From Mangrovibacillus cuniculi (GTDB lineage: Bacteria > Bacillota > Bacilli > Bacillales > R1DC41): 64,000 nt of DNA. This document shows positions 1 to 7,669 of the stretch, one piece after another. The notes under the pieces are model-generated. The model was not told the origin of the DNA. It searched no databases and was given only the letters and a program-made list of their open reading frames with translations. The position numbers and the translations under genes were made by a program. Each line of letters starts with the position of its first letter. The first letter of the stretch is position 1. The stretch is from NCBI RefSeq assembly GCF_015482585.1, contig NZ_CP049742.1, forward strand, positions 1,136,501-1,200,500, read 5' to 3'.

Positions 1-387
1 CCTTACGGAAGATGAATTAGGTAACGGCATTTCATTTTCTGAAGCATTAAATAGATTTTTAGAATTTGCCGAGGGACAGTATTAGTAGCACATCCTGCTG
101 CATTTGATGTACCGTTCATTCAAACGCAGGCAAAGGTATGGAAGCTACCCCCTCTTCCACTTACGTATGTAGATTCTAGGGGATTGGCGTTTGCATTGAA
201 AAAGGAAAGAAAAATAGCGTTAGATGACTTATTAGAAGAGTACCAGTTATTTTCTCACTCAAGACATCATGCGCTAAACGATGCCTTAATGACGGGATAT
301 TTATTTTTAGAGTTGCAAAAACATCCTTCTCTTTCGCAGATACTAGAGGAGGAAGATTTACATTGGTATATTAGAAAAGAGAGCTAG
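1..387 (+). pseudogene. DEDDh 3'-5' exonuclease (DnaQ/PolC-epsilon-like), 5'-truncated by window edge, frameshifted
   Basis: This is the C-terminal part of an exonuclease-fold protein; the start lies outside the window. Reading begins in one frame (ending ...FLEFAEGQY at base 82) and continues in another (LVAHPAAFDVPFI...). The second frame carries a recognisable Exo II motif (VAHPAAFD) and an Exo III motif (HHALNDALMT), the H-x4-D signature of DEDDh nucleases. Adding one T to the TT at 82-83 joins the frames into one continuous domain. The DEDDh family removes 3' nucleotides during proofreading or repair; the specific substrate here is unknown. The break may be a sequencing deletion or a real mutation. 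It ends at TAG 385-387, inside the stem of its own terminator. Confidence 0.72.
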
Positions 388-410
388 CGAAAATGTTGGC
401 TCTCTTTTTT
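378..410 (+). terminator. Rho-independent terminator after the exonuclease
   Basis: An 11-bp stem (AGAGAGCTAGC at 378-388 with GTTGGCTCTCT at 395-405, two G-T pairs) is followed by a T run to 410. The stop codon of the upstream gene lies in the stem. Confidence 0.85.
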
Positions 411-440
411 AGTACTTTTTAAGTTTTTATGTATCGCTAT

Positions 441-845
441 TTAGTTCCGTACTTCCGATAAAATCATTTTTTTCATAATAGCTGCATTTTCTCCGATTAA
501 AATTCCCATTTCTCCAGTTGAGTGATTCAACATTTCGACAGACTCCTCTCCCTTTAACCAGAGTTTATATACTTCTTCCTCCGCAATATCACCTTTTTTA
601 AACGTTAACGCTAACACATAGTCCTCTTTTGAATTCATATTTATACTCTTTGTCTTCCAATCTGCTTGTTTAAAGTAATATTCATATTGTACTAGTTTAT
701 TTTCATCATAAATAGTAATGAAGGTAGACTCTTCATCGCCAACTCCAACTCGAACTAATGTTGTTTCATGAGTACAACCCATAGTTATTATGGAACATAA
801 TAATAGTACAACCCAATATGTATTCGTTTTTATCAGACGATTCAT
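441..845 (-). CDS. Small lipoprotein of unknown function
   Basis: A 134-aa protein with a short basic N terminus, a hydrophobic stretch (about residues 10-22) and a lipobox ending MGC, with the Cys at residue 24. It is therefore predicted to be lipid-anchored on the outer face of the membrane. The remainder is soluble and acidic, with no family I recognise. The start is supported by AGAAGGAGG 6-7 bases upstream. It is convergent with the upstream exonuclease and divergent from the Nudix gene. Confidence 0.8.
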   Translation of the reverse strand: MNRLIKTNTYWVVLLLCSIITMGCTHETTLVRVGVGDEESTFITIYDENKLVQYEYYFKQADWKTKSINMNSKEDYVLALTFKKGDIAEEEVYKLWLKGEESVEMLNHSTGEMGILIGENAAIMKKMILSEVRN

Positions 846-1017
846 GGCATCCTCCTTCTAGTAAATTAGACTTATATAGTAAGAAAAGGTCACAAATTTT
901 TATCGTTATTTTATAATGTATGCTGACATATTTCTTTTAAGAAAGAATATTCCTAAAGGCGAATATTTTTTAAACAGTATTTCCTTTGTTATACTGAGTG
1001 TAGAAAGGGTGTTAAAG

Positions 1018-1656
1018 ATGAGAAAAGAGACTATCCTATCCCTTATGGAACAACATAATCCTATTATACTTGGATCTGAATCATTCTCTAAGTTTTCAGT
1101 TCTACTACCATTAATAGAAATAGAAAATGAACTACATTTAGTGTATGAAGTGAGAGCAGAAAGCTTACGTAGACAACCTGGAGAAATCTGTTTTCCTGGT
1201 GGGAAGATTGATAAGACAGATGAGTCACCACAATTCGCTGCTATTAGGGAAACCACGGAAGAGTTAAAAGTGAATAGCAACCAGATCGAATCCGTCTATC
1301 CATTAAATTATCTTGTATCACCTTATGGAATGATCGTGTATCCTTTTGTTGGTTTTTTAACTGTAAATGAGTTACCAGCTCCAAATGAAGATGAAGTAAG
1401 TGAAGTGTTTACCGTACCGCTTTCTCACTTTTTATCAACAGAGCCGGCAATTCATAAAGTGGAATTTGAGGCACACCCAGAAGAAAATTTCCCATATGAG
1501 TTAGTACCAGGTGGGAAGAATTATACATTTAGAAAGCGAGTTTATGAAGAGTATTTTTATCCTTATAAAAGTTATAGCATTTGGGGCTTGACCGCAAGAA
1601 TTACAGCTGAGTTTGTGAAGCTATTGAAACAACAACAGAGCGAACGTGACGTGTGA
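1018..1656 (+). CDS. Nudix hydrolase, CoA pyrophosphatase-like (YeaB/NudL type)
   Basis: A 212-aa protein. The Nudix box is readable as FPGGKID...RETTEEL near residues 60-85, preceded by RRQPGEICFPGG, the arrangement seen in the CoA pyrophosphatase group that cleaves CoA to 3',5'-ADP and 4'-phosphopantetheine. The frame stays open back to an ATG at 916. I prefer ATG 1018 because GAAAGGG sits 8 bases before it, a -10-like TATACT lies at about 988-993, and 212 aa fits the family. Substrate assignment is by family only; other nucleotide pyrophosphatases share this box. Confidence 0.85.
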   Translation: MRKETILSLMEQHNPIILGSESFSKFSVLLPLIEIENELHLVYEVRAESLRRQPGEICFPGGKIDKTDESPQFAAIRETTEELKVNSNQIESVYPLNYLVSPYGMIVYPFVGFLTVNELPAPNEDEVSEVFTVPLSHFLSTEPAIHKVEFEAHPEENFPYELVPGGKNYTFRKRVYEEYFYPYKSYSIWGLTARITAEFVKLLKQQQSERDV

Positions 1657-1683
1657 GTACATGTCGTTGCGTTCGCTTTTTAT
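1639..1683 (+). terminator. Terminator after the Nudix gene
   Basis: AGCGAACG (1639-1646) pairs with CGTTCGCT (1670-1677), followed by T's to 1683. The Nudix stop codon lies in the loop. The next gene, on the other strand, ends at 1684, so the region separates convergent units. Confidence 0.75.
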
Positions 1684-2073
1684 TTACCATTCGATATATG
1701 TTTTTCTATATCCATTAAAAGGTCGAAAATCTTTTTCTTCGTAATAATCTTTTGAAGTAGAAGAAGCTAACAACTCCATTCTTGTTTCTGGATATTGGTC
1801 GTGTACATATTTTAACAATTTTGTACCAAGTCCCTTTTGACGATGGTCCTTTTTGATTAGAAGTTCTGCTATAAATGTAGAAATCTTTGTATCTGTCACT
1901 CCACGTATGTACCCAATTACTTGTTCCCCGTCCAATAACAAAAAAGCAATCGAGGAAGATTGAAATGCCTCCAAGAGATCATTTCGTTTATGAACTAAGT
2001 TCGTCCATCCTTCTTCTTCACACATGGTGATAATTTGATCAAAATACTTAGAGTGAAATGGTACTATCTGCAT
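1684..2073 (-). CDS. GNAT family N-acetyltransferase
   Basis: A 129-aa single-domain GNAT protein. The acetyl-CoA pyrophosphate-binding loop (motif A) is RQKGLGTKLL near residues 78-87, preceded by the core strand FIAELLI. A late YYEEKDF segment matches the usual motif B region. Such proteins move an acetyl group from acetyl-CoA to an amine; the acceptor cannot be read from the sequence. An AGAGAGG ribosome site precedes the ATG. It is monocistronic, facing the Nudix gene. Confidence 0.85.
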   Translation of the reverse strand: MQIVPFHSKYFDQIITMCEEEGWTNLVHKRNDLLEAFQSSSIAFLLLDGEQVIGYIRGVTDTKISTFIAELLIKKDHRQKGLGTKLLKYVHDQYPETRMELLASSTSKDYYEEKDFRPFNGYRKTYIEW

Positions 2074-2126
2074 AAAATCGCAACCTCTCTTTCTACCAAT
2101 ATCTTTTTTAGTATACTAAATTCAGA

Positions 2127-2159
2127 CAAAAAAGAATGTGCAATTGTTCCTGCACATTC
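2127..2159 (-). terminator. Terminator for the 2160-2708 gene
   Basis: A 9-bp perfect stem (GAATGTGCA 2134-2142, TGCACATTC 2151-2159), followed on the minus strand by a T run (2127-2133). Confidence 0.85.
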
Positions 2160-2708
2160 CTACTTAGAAATGTCTTCAAATTCAAATGGTATGCCTTGTT
2201 CTACTATGTATGTTCGAACTCTAGATCCATCTTTATTCCAATCATTATTTGTTTTAAAAATAATTACATCATCTTTTGTAACAATTTCTAATCGAAGACT
2301 AGTACCATCTTCAACAATTTGAGTAACTGACTCTACATTCTCCCATGGAATTAGTTTTTGGTTTAAGACTATACCATCCCAGTTAAAAACCGTAGAATGT
2401 ATCATAGAAAAGTAGATACAAAGCACACCAATTCCTGCAATAATTAGACCAATTGATTTCATTGCCTTCTTTAAAAACAACACCATAATGGCTATTCCTA
2501 CTACTATAATGACGGTACCTGCTGCAAAATAAAAGTACGCATTTGGATTAGTACTAAATAATAAGTAGTTTTCTGGCTTGATAAACATATCTTGGTACAT
2601 CATGACAGCAATTAATCCAAATGGAAAACTCAAAATTACGGAAATTATCCCAGCAATGAGTATCCCAATTCCGTAATCATGAACATTATCATGTGAAATG
2701 GCTAACAA
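2160..2708 (-). CDS. Membrane protein with C-terminal soluble beta-rich domain, unknown function
   Basis: It has about three membrane segments in the first 115 residues, then a soluble tail of about 70 residues (LIPWENVESVTQI...) resembling the beta-rich PH-like tails common in small Bacillus membrane proteins. I do not recognise the family. The frame is open to an ATG at 2741, but that ATG has no ribosome site and lies about 8 bases after a TATAAT. A TTG at 2708 has GGGGG seven bases upstream, so a 182-aa product starting there is preferred. Confidence 0.65.
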   Translation of the reverse strand: MLAISHDNVHDYGIGILIAGIISVILSFPFGLIAVMMYQDMFIKPENYLLFSTNPNAYFYFAAGTVIIVVGIAIMVLFLKKAMKSIGLIIAGIGVLCIYFSMIHSTVFNWDGIVLNQKLIPWENVESVTQIVEDGTSLRLEIVTKDDVIIFKTNNDWNKDGSRVRTYIVEQGIPFEFEDISK

Positions 2709-2774
2709 ATTCTCTCCCCCTTTTGCTAAACTCTTTTTCATATTTTCTATTATATACCAGTCTTATAGTTATTT

Positions 2775-3401
2775 CTAAAAATTTTTGTTAGAAAAAGGTA
2801 AAAATAATTTAATCCCTCTTCTGTTTGGTGGAATATATTTTGAATCTAATAGTAAATGACTTGCATAGGCAATTACGAGCGTAACCATTAGTTGTTCTAC
2901 TGCTAACCATAACTCTAAATAAACAGATATTATTCCCCAAAATGCTAAACCAAGGATGCTATGTGTGTAGGAGCGATGAGGTAATAGGGATCCAATTAAA
3001 ATAAATACTCCTAAATAGATTATTGCATTTAGCTGAGTGTATATACCTATACCTGCTAACAAACTACCCGCTCCTGACACAAAGTATTTTTTTGGTATTA
3101 CAGGTGGAACGGCAATTAGACCAATAACAATTGGTATGAGCATGTAGGCATTCCACGATAATTCTCCTAAAAACCACATGATACCGAGACAAATAGCAGC
3201 TAAAGTGCATACAGAGCACATCAGCTTTTTCCCTGCTGCTAATTTATTTGCTAAAATCCCTTGTGTATCGATGTCTGGCATTAATGCAGCCACAATACCA
3301 GCACTAGCTAAGAAAAAGGTAGTTTCTGTGGGTACATTTGATGCGATTCCTATTGATACTCCTACCGTTCCCCCTACTACTGCATGTGTTGTTCCATTCA
3401 T
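2775..3401 (-). CDS. YdjM/DUF457-type membrane-bound metal-dependent hydrolase
   Basis: A 208-aa polytopic membrane protein of the YdjM/YvsG family. Conserved metal-ligand motifs are present in order: THAVVGG at the N terminus, LMPDIDT near residue 45, LPHRSYTHS near residue 140, and ASHLLLDS near residue 180. The family is predicted to be a metal-dependent hydrolase in the membrane; its substrate is not known. ATG 3401 is chosen because AGGGAG lies 8 bases upstream, whereas the in-frame GTG at 3410 is immediately next to that site. Confidence 0.82.
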   Translation of the reverse strand: MNGTTHAVVGGTVGVSIGIASNVPTETTFFLASAGIVAALMPDIDTQGILANKLAAGKKLMCSVCTLAAICLGIMWFLGELSWNAYMLIPIVIGLIAVPPVIPKKYFVSGAGSLLAGIGIYTQLNAIIYLGVFILIGSLLPHRSYTHSILGLAFWGIISVYLELWLAVEQLMVTLVIAYASHLLLDSKYIPPNRRGIKLFLPFSNKNF

Positions 3402-3513
3402 GTTGTTCACTCCCTAGTAAAAATAGATGTATCTTCCTATGTTACTAAAAAAAACTTGTCAGAACATACATTCTGAAGTAATTAGGTAAAATAGCTTAGA
3501 AGCATCCATCTGG

Positions 3514-3563
3514 TTACAACAAATCGTTCACAGTTTCTCAACGAATCGTTCATAATGTTGTAA
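3514..3563. promoter_or_regulatory. Candidate operator: nested repeats upstream of copCD
   Basis: TTACAAC (3514-3520) and GTTGTAA (3557-3563) form an outer inverted repeat. Between them are two direct copies of AATCGTTCA (3522-3530 and 3544-3552), 22 bp apart, about two helical turns. It lies about 60-110 bases before the copC start. The protein that would bind is not known; it does not resemble CsoR or CopY sites. Confidence 0.4.
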
Positions 3564-3625
3564 AGGTAATAAGGTGTAGTTCTTATGGTAAGATAGTAAC
3601 TATAAGGAAGAAAGGGATGATCGGA

Positions 3626-4167
3626 TTGAAAAAATAAATGCCATTTTAACAACAGCATTACTCTTCTTCGTACTTACTGTACCTACTTTTGCTCATACAG
3701 CTCTGGACACATCGGATCCAGCAGCAGACAGTATAGTGGAAACGGAAAAAACAACGTATAGAATAACCTTTACAGGTGGAATCGAACGCACTAGTACCTT
3801 TTCTATTGTGGATGAATCTGGTATGGAAATGCCATTAGAAACAACTGTAGAGGAACAGGCAATTCAAGGAGAATTAGAGCAACCATTATCAAACGGTGAA
3901 TATACGTTGAAATGGCAAATAGTTGCCTCAGATGGCCATTTACAAGAAGGAGAAATTCCTTTTACGGTGGCACTACCTGAAACAACGCAAGAATTAGAAG
4001 AAACAGATAAACCAGAAGACACAGATGTGACAGAAACTATTCCAGCTGAAGAACCACAAGTAGAAAACGAAGAAGTAGAGTATTCCTCTACACCTTTATT
4101 AATAGCAATTGGTGTTGCAGTAGTTGTAATCGCTGGGCTATTAATTTTCGCACTCAGAAAGAAATAA
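3626..4167 (+). CDS. CopC-like copper-binding protein, membrane-anchored, apparent frameshift at the start
   Basis: It encodes a signal peptide (…KINAILTTALLFFVLTVPTFA), then a mature N terminus HTALDTSDPA and a DGHLQEGE motif, both typical of CopC copper sites. A Glu-rich linker and a C-terminal membrane segment ending RKK follow. CopC carries copper outside the cytoplasmic membrane and is usually paired with CopD. GAAAGGG (3610-3616) is spaced ideally for TTG 3626, but TTG-AAA-AAA runs into TAA. One more A in the A6 run (3629-3634) gives MKKINAIL and a 180-aa protein. Alternatively, ATT at 3625 could initiate the intact frame (MEKINAIL). copD follows after one base. Confidence 0.75.
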
Positions 4168-4168
4168 T

Positions 4169-5224
4169 ATGATAAGTATTGTTGCAAAACTTTTCACGTA
4201 TGGGTTTTTGTCGTTTCTAGCTGGATATTACGTACTTTCGTTTATCTCGGAAGATAAGAAACCGACCTTAGTTCTTCAAAAGAAGTGGGCTCTCTTAGCG
4301 ATAGCAGGATTAATCCTATCTAGTACTGGTCCATTGTTGGATTTAATTATTGCATTAACACCAAACTTTGGGTTTCAAACAGCTGTAACAGCCGTTTTAT
4401 TTGAAATTCAAGTAGGGCAAACATGGTGGGTTTTAGTTATCTTCGCCTTGTTCTTGCTTAGTTGGACTGCTATCAGTAAGAGTAAAAGTGATTATTTCAT
4501 CGCATTAGTTCTCTTTTTTGGAACTATCTTTTCTCTAACCATTAGCGGCCATCCTAATTCTATGGCTAATATCTATGGGAGTATTTATCACACTCTACAC
4601 TATGTTGGCGTAGTTGGATGGATTGGTGTTTTAGGATTAGTGTCTTGGTTTGCTAAAGACACTAATAATTGGAGCGCTTTTTTAAAATGGTATTCCCCTA
4701 CTGCATCAGGATCTTTTGTTCTAACGGTTGGTACTGGAATTGCCATGATGATTAGTATAGTTCCTTTAAACCAATATGCAGACTCTATCGTTACACCATA
4801 TGGTTCAGCTATGCTTTTAAAACATTTATCCATAATACCTTTATTGTATTACGCATTTATAAATGGGCCTTTAACAAAAAGGTGGTTAAAGAAGAATTCT
4901 GAATTACCAGTACTAAAGTCTATTAAAATTGAATTTGTAGTGGTTACCTTTATTCTGCTAGCTACAAGCGTGATGAGTACTAGTTCTCCTCCTCATGAAG
5001 TGAACGATATTAAGGATAATCTAATCCCGTGGGCTTCCTTTTTCCAAGTTGAAAACATTCAACTTGAGTGGAACATTATTAGTAGTATTTACGGTGTTTT
5101 AGCAGCAATACTGTTTATTGCAAGTGTTATTGCTCTCCTAAAAAGAAACAGAGCAATTGCATCTATTCTCTTAAGTGTAATGGGCGTTATATCTGGTTAC
5201 ATTTCACTTTTATTTGCAATTTGA
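4169..5224 (+). CDS. CopD-family copper resistance membrane protein
   Basis: A 351-aa protein with about eight membrane segments. The central part has the CopD-type HTLHYVGVVGWIGVLGL segment (near residue 130-150), and conserved histidines and methionines sit in the membrane core. It is thought to work with CopC in copper import or handling, as in the B. subtilis YcnJ protein where both domains are fused; here they are separate genes. It starts one base after the copC stop, which implies translational coupling. A strong terminator follows. Confidence 0.85.
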   Translation: MISIVAKLFTYGFLSFLAGYYVLSFISEDKKPTLVLQKKWALLAIAGLILSSTGPLLDLIIALTPNFGFQTAVTAVLFEIQVGQTWWVLVIFALFLLSWTAISKSKSDYFIALVLFFGTIFSLTISGHPNSMANIYGSIYHTLHYVGVVGWIGVLGLVSWFAKDTNNWSAFLKWYSPTASGSFVLTVGTGIAMMISIVPLNQYADSIVTPYGSAMLLKHLSIIPLLYYAFINGPLTKRWLKKNSELPVLKSIKIEFVVVTFILLATSVMSTSSPPHEVNDIKDNLIPWASFFQVENIQLEWNIISSIYGVLAAILFIASVIALLKRNRAIASILLSVMGVISGYISLLFAI

Positions 5225-5233
5225 ATACACGTT

Positions 5234-5267
5234 AAAAAGGTTAGGTCTTTCGTGCCTAACCTTTTTT
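5234..5267 (+). terminator. Terminator of copCD
   Basis: A 12-bp stem AAAAAGGTTAGG / CCTAACCTTTTT with a 9-base loop, ending in T's. Confidence 0.9.
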
Positions 5268-5315
5268 CGTTAAATAAATAGAAAATTAACCATATTAGAA
5301 CATTTCACTTTTGTA

Positions 5316-5344
5316 TTGTCATGACGTCAGACCTCTGCTAGAAT
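5316..5344 (+). promoter_or_regulatory. Sigma-A promoter of the nupG leader
   Basis: TTGTCA (5316-5321), a 17-bp spacer and TAGAAT (5339-5344), positioned to start RNA about 20 bases before the riboswitch. The spacer contains TGACGTCA and the longer arm ACGTCAGACCT (5324-5334), which is repeated inverted before the nupG start (5633-5643). Confidence 0.75.
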
Positions 5345-5369
5345 TCAAAACATTACATTTGAACGAACA

Positions 5370-5504
5370 CCTTATATAAATGTGGAAATATGGTCCACAA
5401 GTCTCTACCTGGCTACCGTAAATGGCTAGACTATAAGGAAAGTTTATTAGGTATTTAGTATACCTTTCTACTCTTTCCTTTTAGTTTAGGAAAGAGTTTT
5501 TTTT
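5370..5504 (+). ncRNA. Guanine-type purine riboswitch with terminator
   Basis: The aptamer lies at 5370-5438. P1 is CCTTATA/TATAAGG, and the junction elements ATATGG, GTCTCTACC and CCGTAAAT are in the right order and spacing for the purine class. The ligand-pairing base in GACTATAAGG is C (5431), which predicts guanine/hypoxanthine rather than adenine. The expression platform has a perfect 8-bp stem CTCTTTCC/GGAAAGAG (5471-5496) with eight T's. A competing GGAAAG at the end of P1 (5437-5442) could pair with CTTTCC to antiterminate. Guanine bound would stop transcription of the permease. B. subtilis nupG is also under a G-box. Confidence 0.93.
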
Positions 5505-5517
5505 GCGTGATGCAACA

Positions 5518-5559
5518 ACTCGGCGTTGACCACGTGATGTGGTCTGTACTTAACCGAGT
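5518..5559 (+). other. Unassigned stem - internal loop - stem between riboswitch terminator and nupG
   Basis: ACTCGG (5518-5523) pairs with CCGAGT (5554-5559), enclosing an uneven internal loop (CGTT against nine bases) and a perfect inner hairpin GACCAC-GTGAT-GTGGTC (5528-5544). It is not part of the G-box and lies downstream of its terminator, so it is present only in read-through RNA. I do not recognise it as a known riboswitch. The rest of the stretch to 5670 shows only the AGGTCTGA repeats (5596-5603, 5633-5640). Confidence 0.5.
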
Positions 5560-5685
5560 ATCCTTACCTAATTGCACTCTAAATCATGTTATTTTAGGTC
5601 TGAGATAAATTGCTTACAAAAACTTTCTCTACAGGTCTGACGTTTAACAACTATAAGGTTCGTCAATTCCTAAGGAGGAATTTAC

Positions 5686-6876
5686 TTGAACATTCTTACA
5701 GGTATTTTGTCACTAGCAGTAATCATTGGTCTTGCATGGCTTTTAAGTAGTAATCGTAAAATGGTGAAATGGCATACTATTCTAGTCGGTTTGGTATTAG
5801 AAGGCGTTTTTGTCTACACCATGCTGAATGTTTCCATTGGACAAATGATCTTAAGTAAAACGGCTTTTGTTATTCAACGTGTGATTGATTATAGTTCAGC
5901 CGGTATTAATTTTGTATTTGGTCCCCTATTTGAAAATACGGAGATTAATTTTTTATTTGCTATCAACGTATTAGGTGCTTTAATCTTTATTTCAGCTTTA
6001 ATCTCTGCTCTTTATCACATCCGTCTATTACCTTTTATCGTAAAGATACTTGGTACGATTGTAGGTAAACTTCTTAAAACATCAAAAGTAGAGTCATTTA
6101 GTGCAGTAGGAAACACCTTTTTAGGAGTTGCAGAAGCACCTTTATTGGTTAAACCTTATTTGGACCGTATGACGAGATCGGAAACATTTGCAATCATGGT
6201 AGGAGGAACAGCTTCTGCTAGTGGTGCAATTTTAGTTGGATACGTTAGTATGGGTATTGACTTAAACTACTTGTTAATTTCTATTTTTAGTGTACCTTTT
6301 GTGTCATTAATTATTACAAAATTACTAGAACCAGAAACAGAGACATCAGTATTAAATGATGATGTTCAAATGGAGAAATCTAGTCATGTTAACGTTTTTG
6401 AAGCAATATCTGACGGCGCAGTAAATGGAGTTAAATTAGCTGCTAATATCGGTGGATTACTAATCGCTTTCATTAGTGTTATTGCCCTTGTAAATGGTGT
6501 ACTTGGATTTATCAACACTGATTTAGCTACTATTTTTGGTTATGTATTTTATCCTTTTGCTATTCTTATTGGAATTCCTTTCTCTGATGCATTTGAAGCA
6601 GCTTCTCTAATTGGAACAAAACTCGCTTCCAATGAATTTTTAGCTTATGCTTCCTTACAAGAAATGATGAAAGACTTGTCACCACAAACTATTGCAATAA
6701 TGTCTGTTGCTCTTTGTAATTTTGCTAACCTATCTTCTATTGGTCAACTAATTGTAGGTCTTGGCTCATTAGCGCCAAATAAACAACCTTTAGTGGCTAA
6801 ATTAGGGTTGAAAGCAATTGTGGGTGGTACGTTAGCAAGTTTTATTACCGCAATTTTTGTTTCTATGTTTATTTAA
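5686..6876 (+). CDS. nupG: NupC/NupG-type purine nucleoside permease
   Basis: A 396-aa concentrative nucleoside transporter in the cytoplasmic membrane, the usual length for bacterial NupC/NupG. Family motifs seen are the N-terminal helix pair, GNTFLGVAEAPLLVKPY near residue 140, GGTASASGAILVGY near residue 165, and IGTKLASNEFLAY near residue 305. The start is TTG 5686, seven bases after AAGGAGGAA. A guanine riboswitch upstream points to purine nucleosides (guanosine/inosine) as substrate, as for B. subtilis NupG (YxjA) and unlike the pyrimidine carrier NupC. It is a single-gene unit ended by a terminator at 6887. Confidence 0.88.
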   Translation: MNILTGILSLAVIIGLAWLLSSNRKMVKWHTILVGLVLEGVFVYTMLNVSIGQMILSKTAFVIQRVIDYSSAGINFVFGPLFENTEINFLFAINVLGALIFISALISALYHIRLLPFIVKILGTIVGKLLKTSKVESFSAVGNTFLGVAEAPLLVKPYLDRMTRSETFAIMVGGTASASGAILVGYVSMGIDLNYLLISIFSVPFVSLIITKLLEPETETSVLNDDVQMEKSSHVNVFEAISDGAVNGVKLAANIGGLLIAFISVIALVNGVLGFINTDLATIFGYVFYPFAILIGIPFSDAFEAASLIGTKLASNEFLAYASLQEMMKDLSPQTIAIMSVALCNFANLSSIGQLIVGLGSLAPNKQPLVAKLGLKAIVGGTLASFITAIFVSMFI

Positions 6877-6886
6877 ATTTTTCGCG

Positions 6887-6925
6887 AGAGCTCGTTACCA
6901 ACGGGCTCTATTTTGTTGTTTTTCG
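6887..6925 (+). terminator. Terminator of nupG
   Basis: AGAGCTCGTT (6887-6896) pairs with AACGGGCTCT (6900-6909), followed by a T-rich stretch. Confidence 0.8.
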
Positions 6926-6948
6926 TCTATTTTTGTAGAGTTTAGTCT

Positions 6949-6985
6949 TATATGTCAACTAAATTATAAAACAAGTTGACATATA
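6949..6985. promoter_or_regulatory. BirA-like operator overlapping the bioY promoter
   Basis: A 12-bp perfect inverted repeat TATATGTCAACT / AGTTGACATATA with a 13-base spacer. The right arm contains TTGACA (6976-6981), a plausible -35 element. Bacillus BirA operators have the form TTGTTAACC-N14/15-GGTTAACAA, and the TGT-AAC / GTT-ACA core is kept here. Its position before a biotin transporter supports biotin-dependent repression. Confidence 0.72.
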
Positions 6986-7038
6986 GTGATCCCTTCTATT
7001 AATCTATAATTAATCTATATTACTAGGGGGATTTTGGG

Positions 7039-7620
7039 ATGAAATTGAAAGCAATTGATCTTACTTTGTGTGCGATGTTTGCAGCACTAATGGCAATTGG
7101 TGCGAATGTTACTTCTTTTTTAGTAGTAGGTGGGGTACCTATTACGTTGACAACGTTCTTTTGTATATTAGCAGGGCTTATTTTAGGAAGTAGACTTGGC
7201 GCTCTTTCTATGTTGGTCTATGCTTTGGTCGGTTTTGTAGGAGCGCCTGTTTTCGCAGGTTTTACTGGCGGACCTTCTATCTTTATCAAACCGACTTTTG
7301 GATTTATCCTATCGTATATTTTGGTAGCTTATGTAGTTGGGAAAATGGTAGAACGCAACAATTCTAAGACAACAATATTTGTCGCCGCTTTTGTTGGATT
7401 TATCATAAATTATGTTTTCGGAACAAATTGGATGTATGCGGCATATGTCCTATGGGCTGCAGCACCAGAAGGGTTCACTTACAAAATGGCATGGGCGTGG
7501 ATGGTGGTGCCACTTCCAAAAGATATTTTGTTAGCTGCTTTTGCAGCGGTACTAGCACCTAGACTTACTAGAACACTTTCTTATACTAGTAGCACTATGA
7601 ATAAAAAGACTGCTGCTTAA
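7039..7620 (+). CDS. bioY: BioY biotin transporter (ECF S component)
   Basis: A 193-aa integral membrane protein with six predicted helices, the length of BioY. Typical motifs are AALMAIGANV at the first helix, GGVPITLTTFF near residue 35, and GGPSIFIKPTFGFI near residue 80. BioY binds biotin and works alone or with the shared EcfAA'T energizing unit, which is not in this window. GGGGG lies upstream of the ATG. It is monocistronic, with a BirA-like operator ahead and a bidirectional terminator behind. Confidence 0.93.
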   Translation: MKLKAIDLTLCAMFAALMAIGANVTSFLVVGGVPITLTTFFCILAGLILGSRLGALSMLVYALVGFVGAPVFAGFTGGPSIFIKPTFGFILSYILVAYVVGKMVERNNSKTTIFVAAFVGFIINYVFGTNWMYAAYVLWAAAPEGFTYKMAWAWMVVPLPKDILLAAFAAVLAPRLTRTLSYTSSTMNKKTAA

Positions 7621-7622
7621 CG

Positions 7623-7669
7623 AAAAAAGCATGGAACGATACTCTGTTGAGTGTGTTCCATGCTTTTTT
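7623..7669. terminator. Bidirectional terminator between bioY and 7668-7916
   Basis: A 15-bp stem AAAAAAGCATGGAAC / GTTCCATGCTTTTTT gives T runs on both strands and serves both convergent genes. Confidence 0.9.

Noticed and set aside
906-1280. Minus-strand frame opposite the Nudix gene
   Set aside because: Shadow of a clear Nudix coding region; no ribosome site.
3736-4167. GTG 3736 as the start of the CopC-like gene
   Set aside because: It would remove the signal peptide and the N-terminal copper-binding His; the true reading extends upstream to about 3626.
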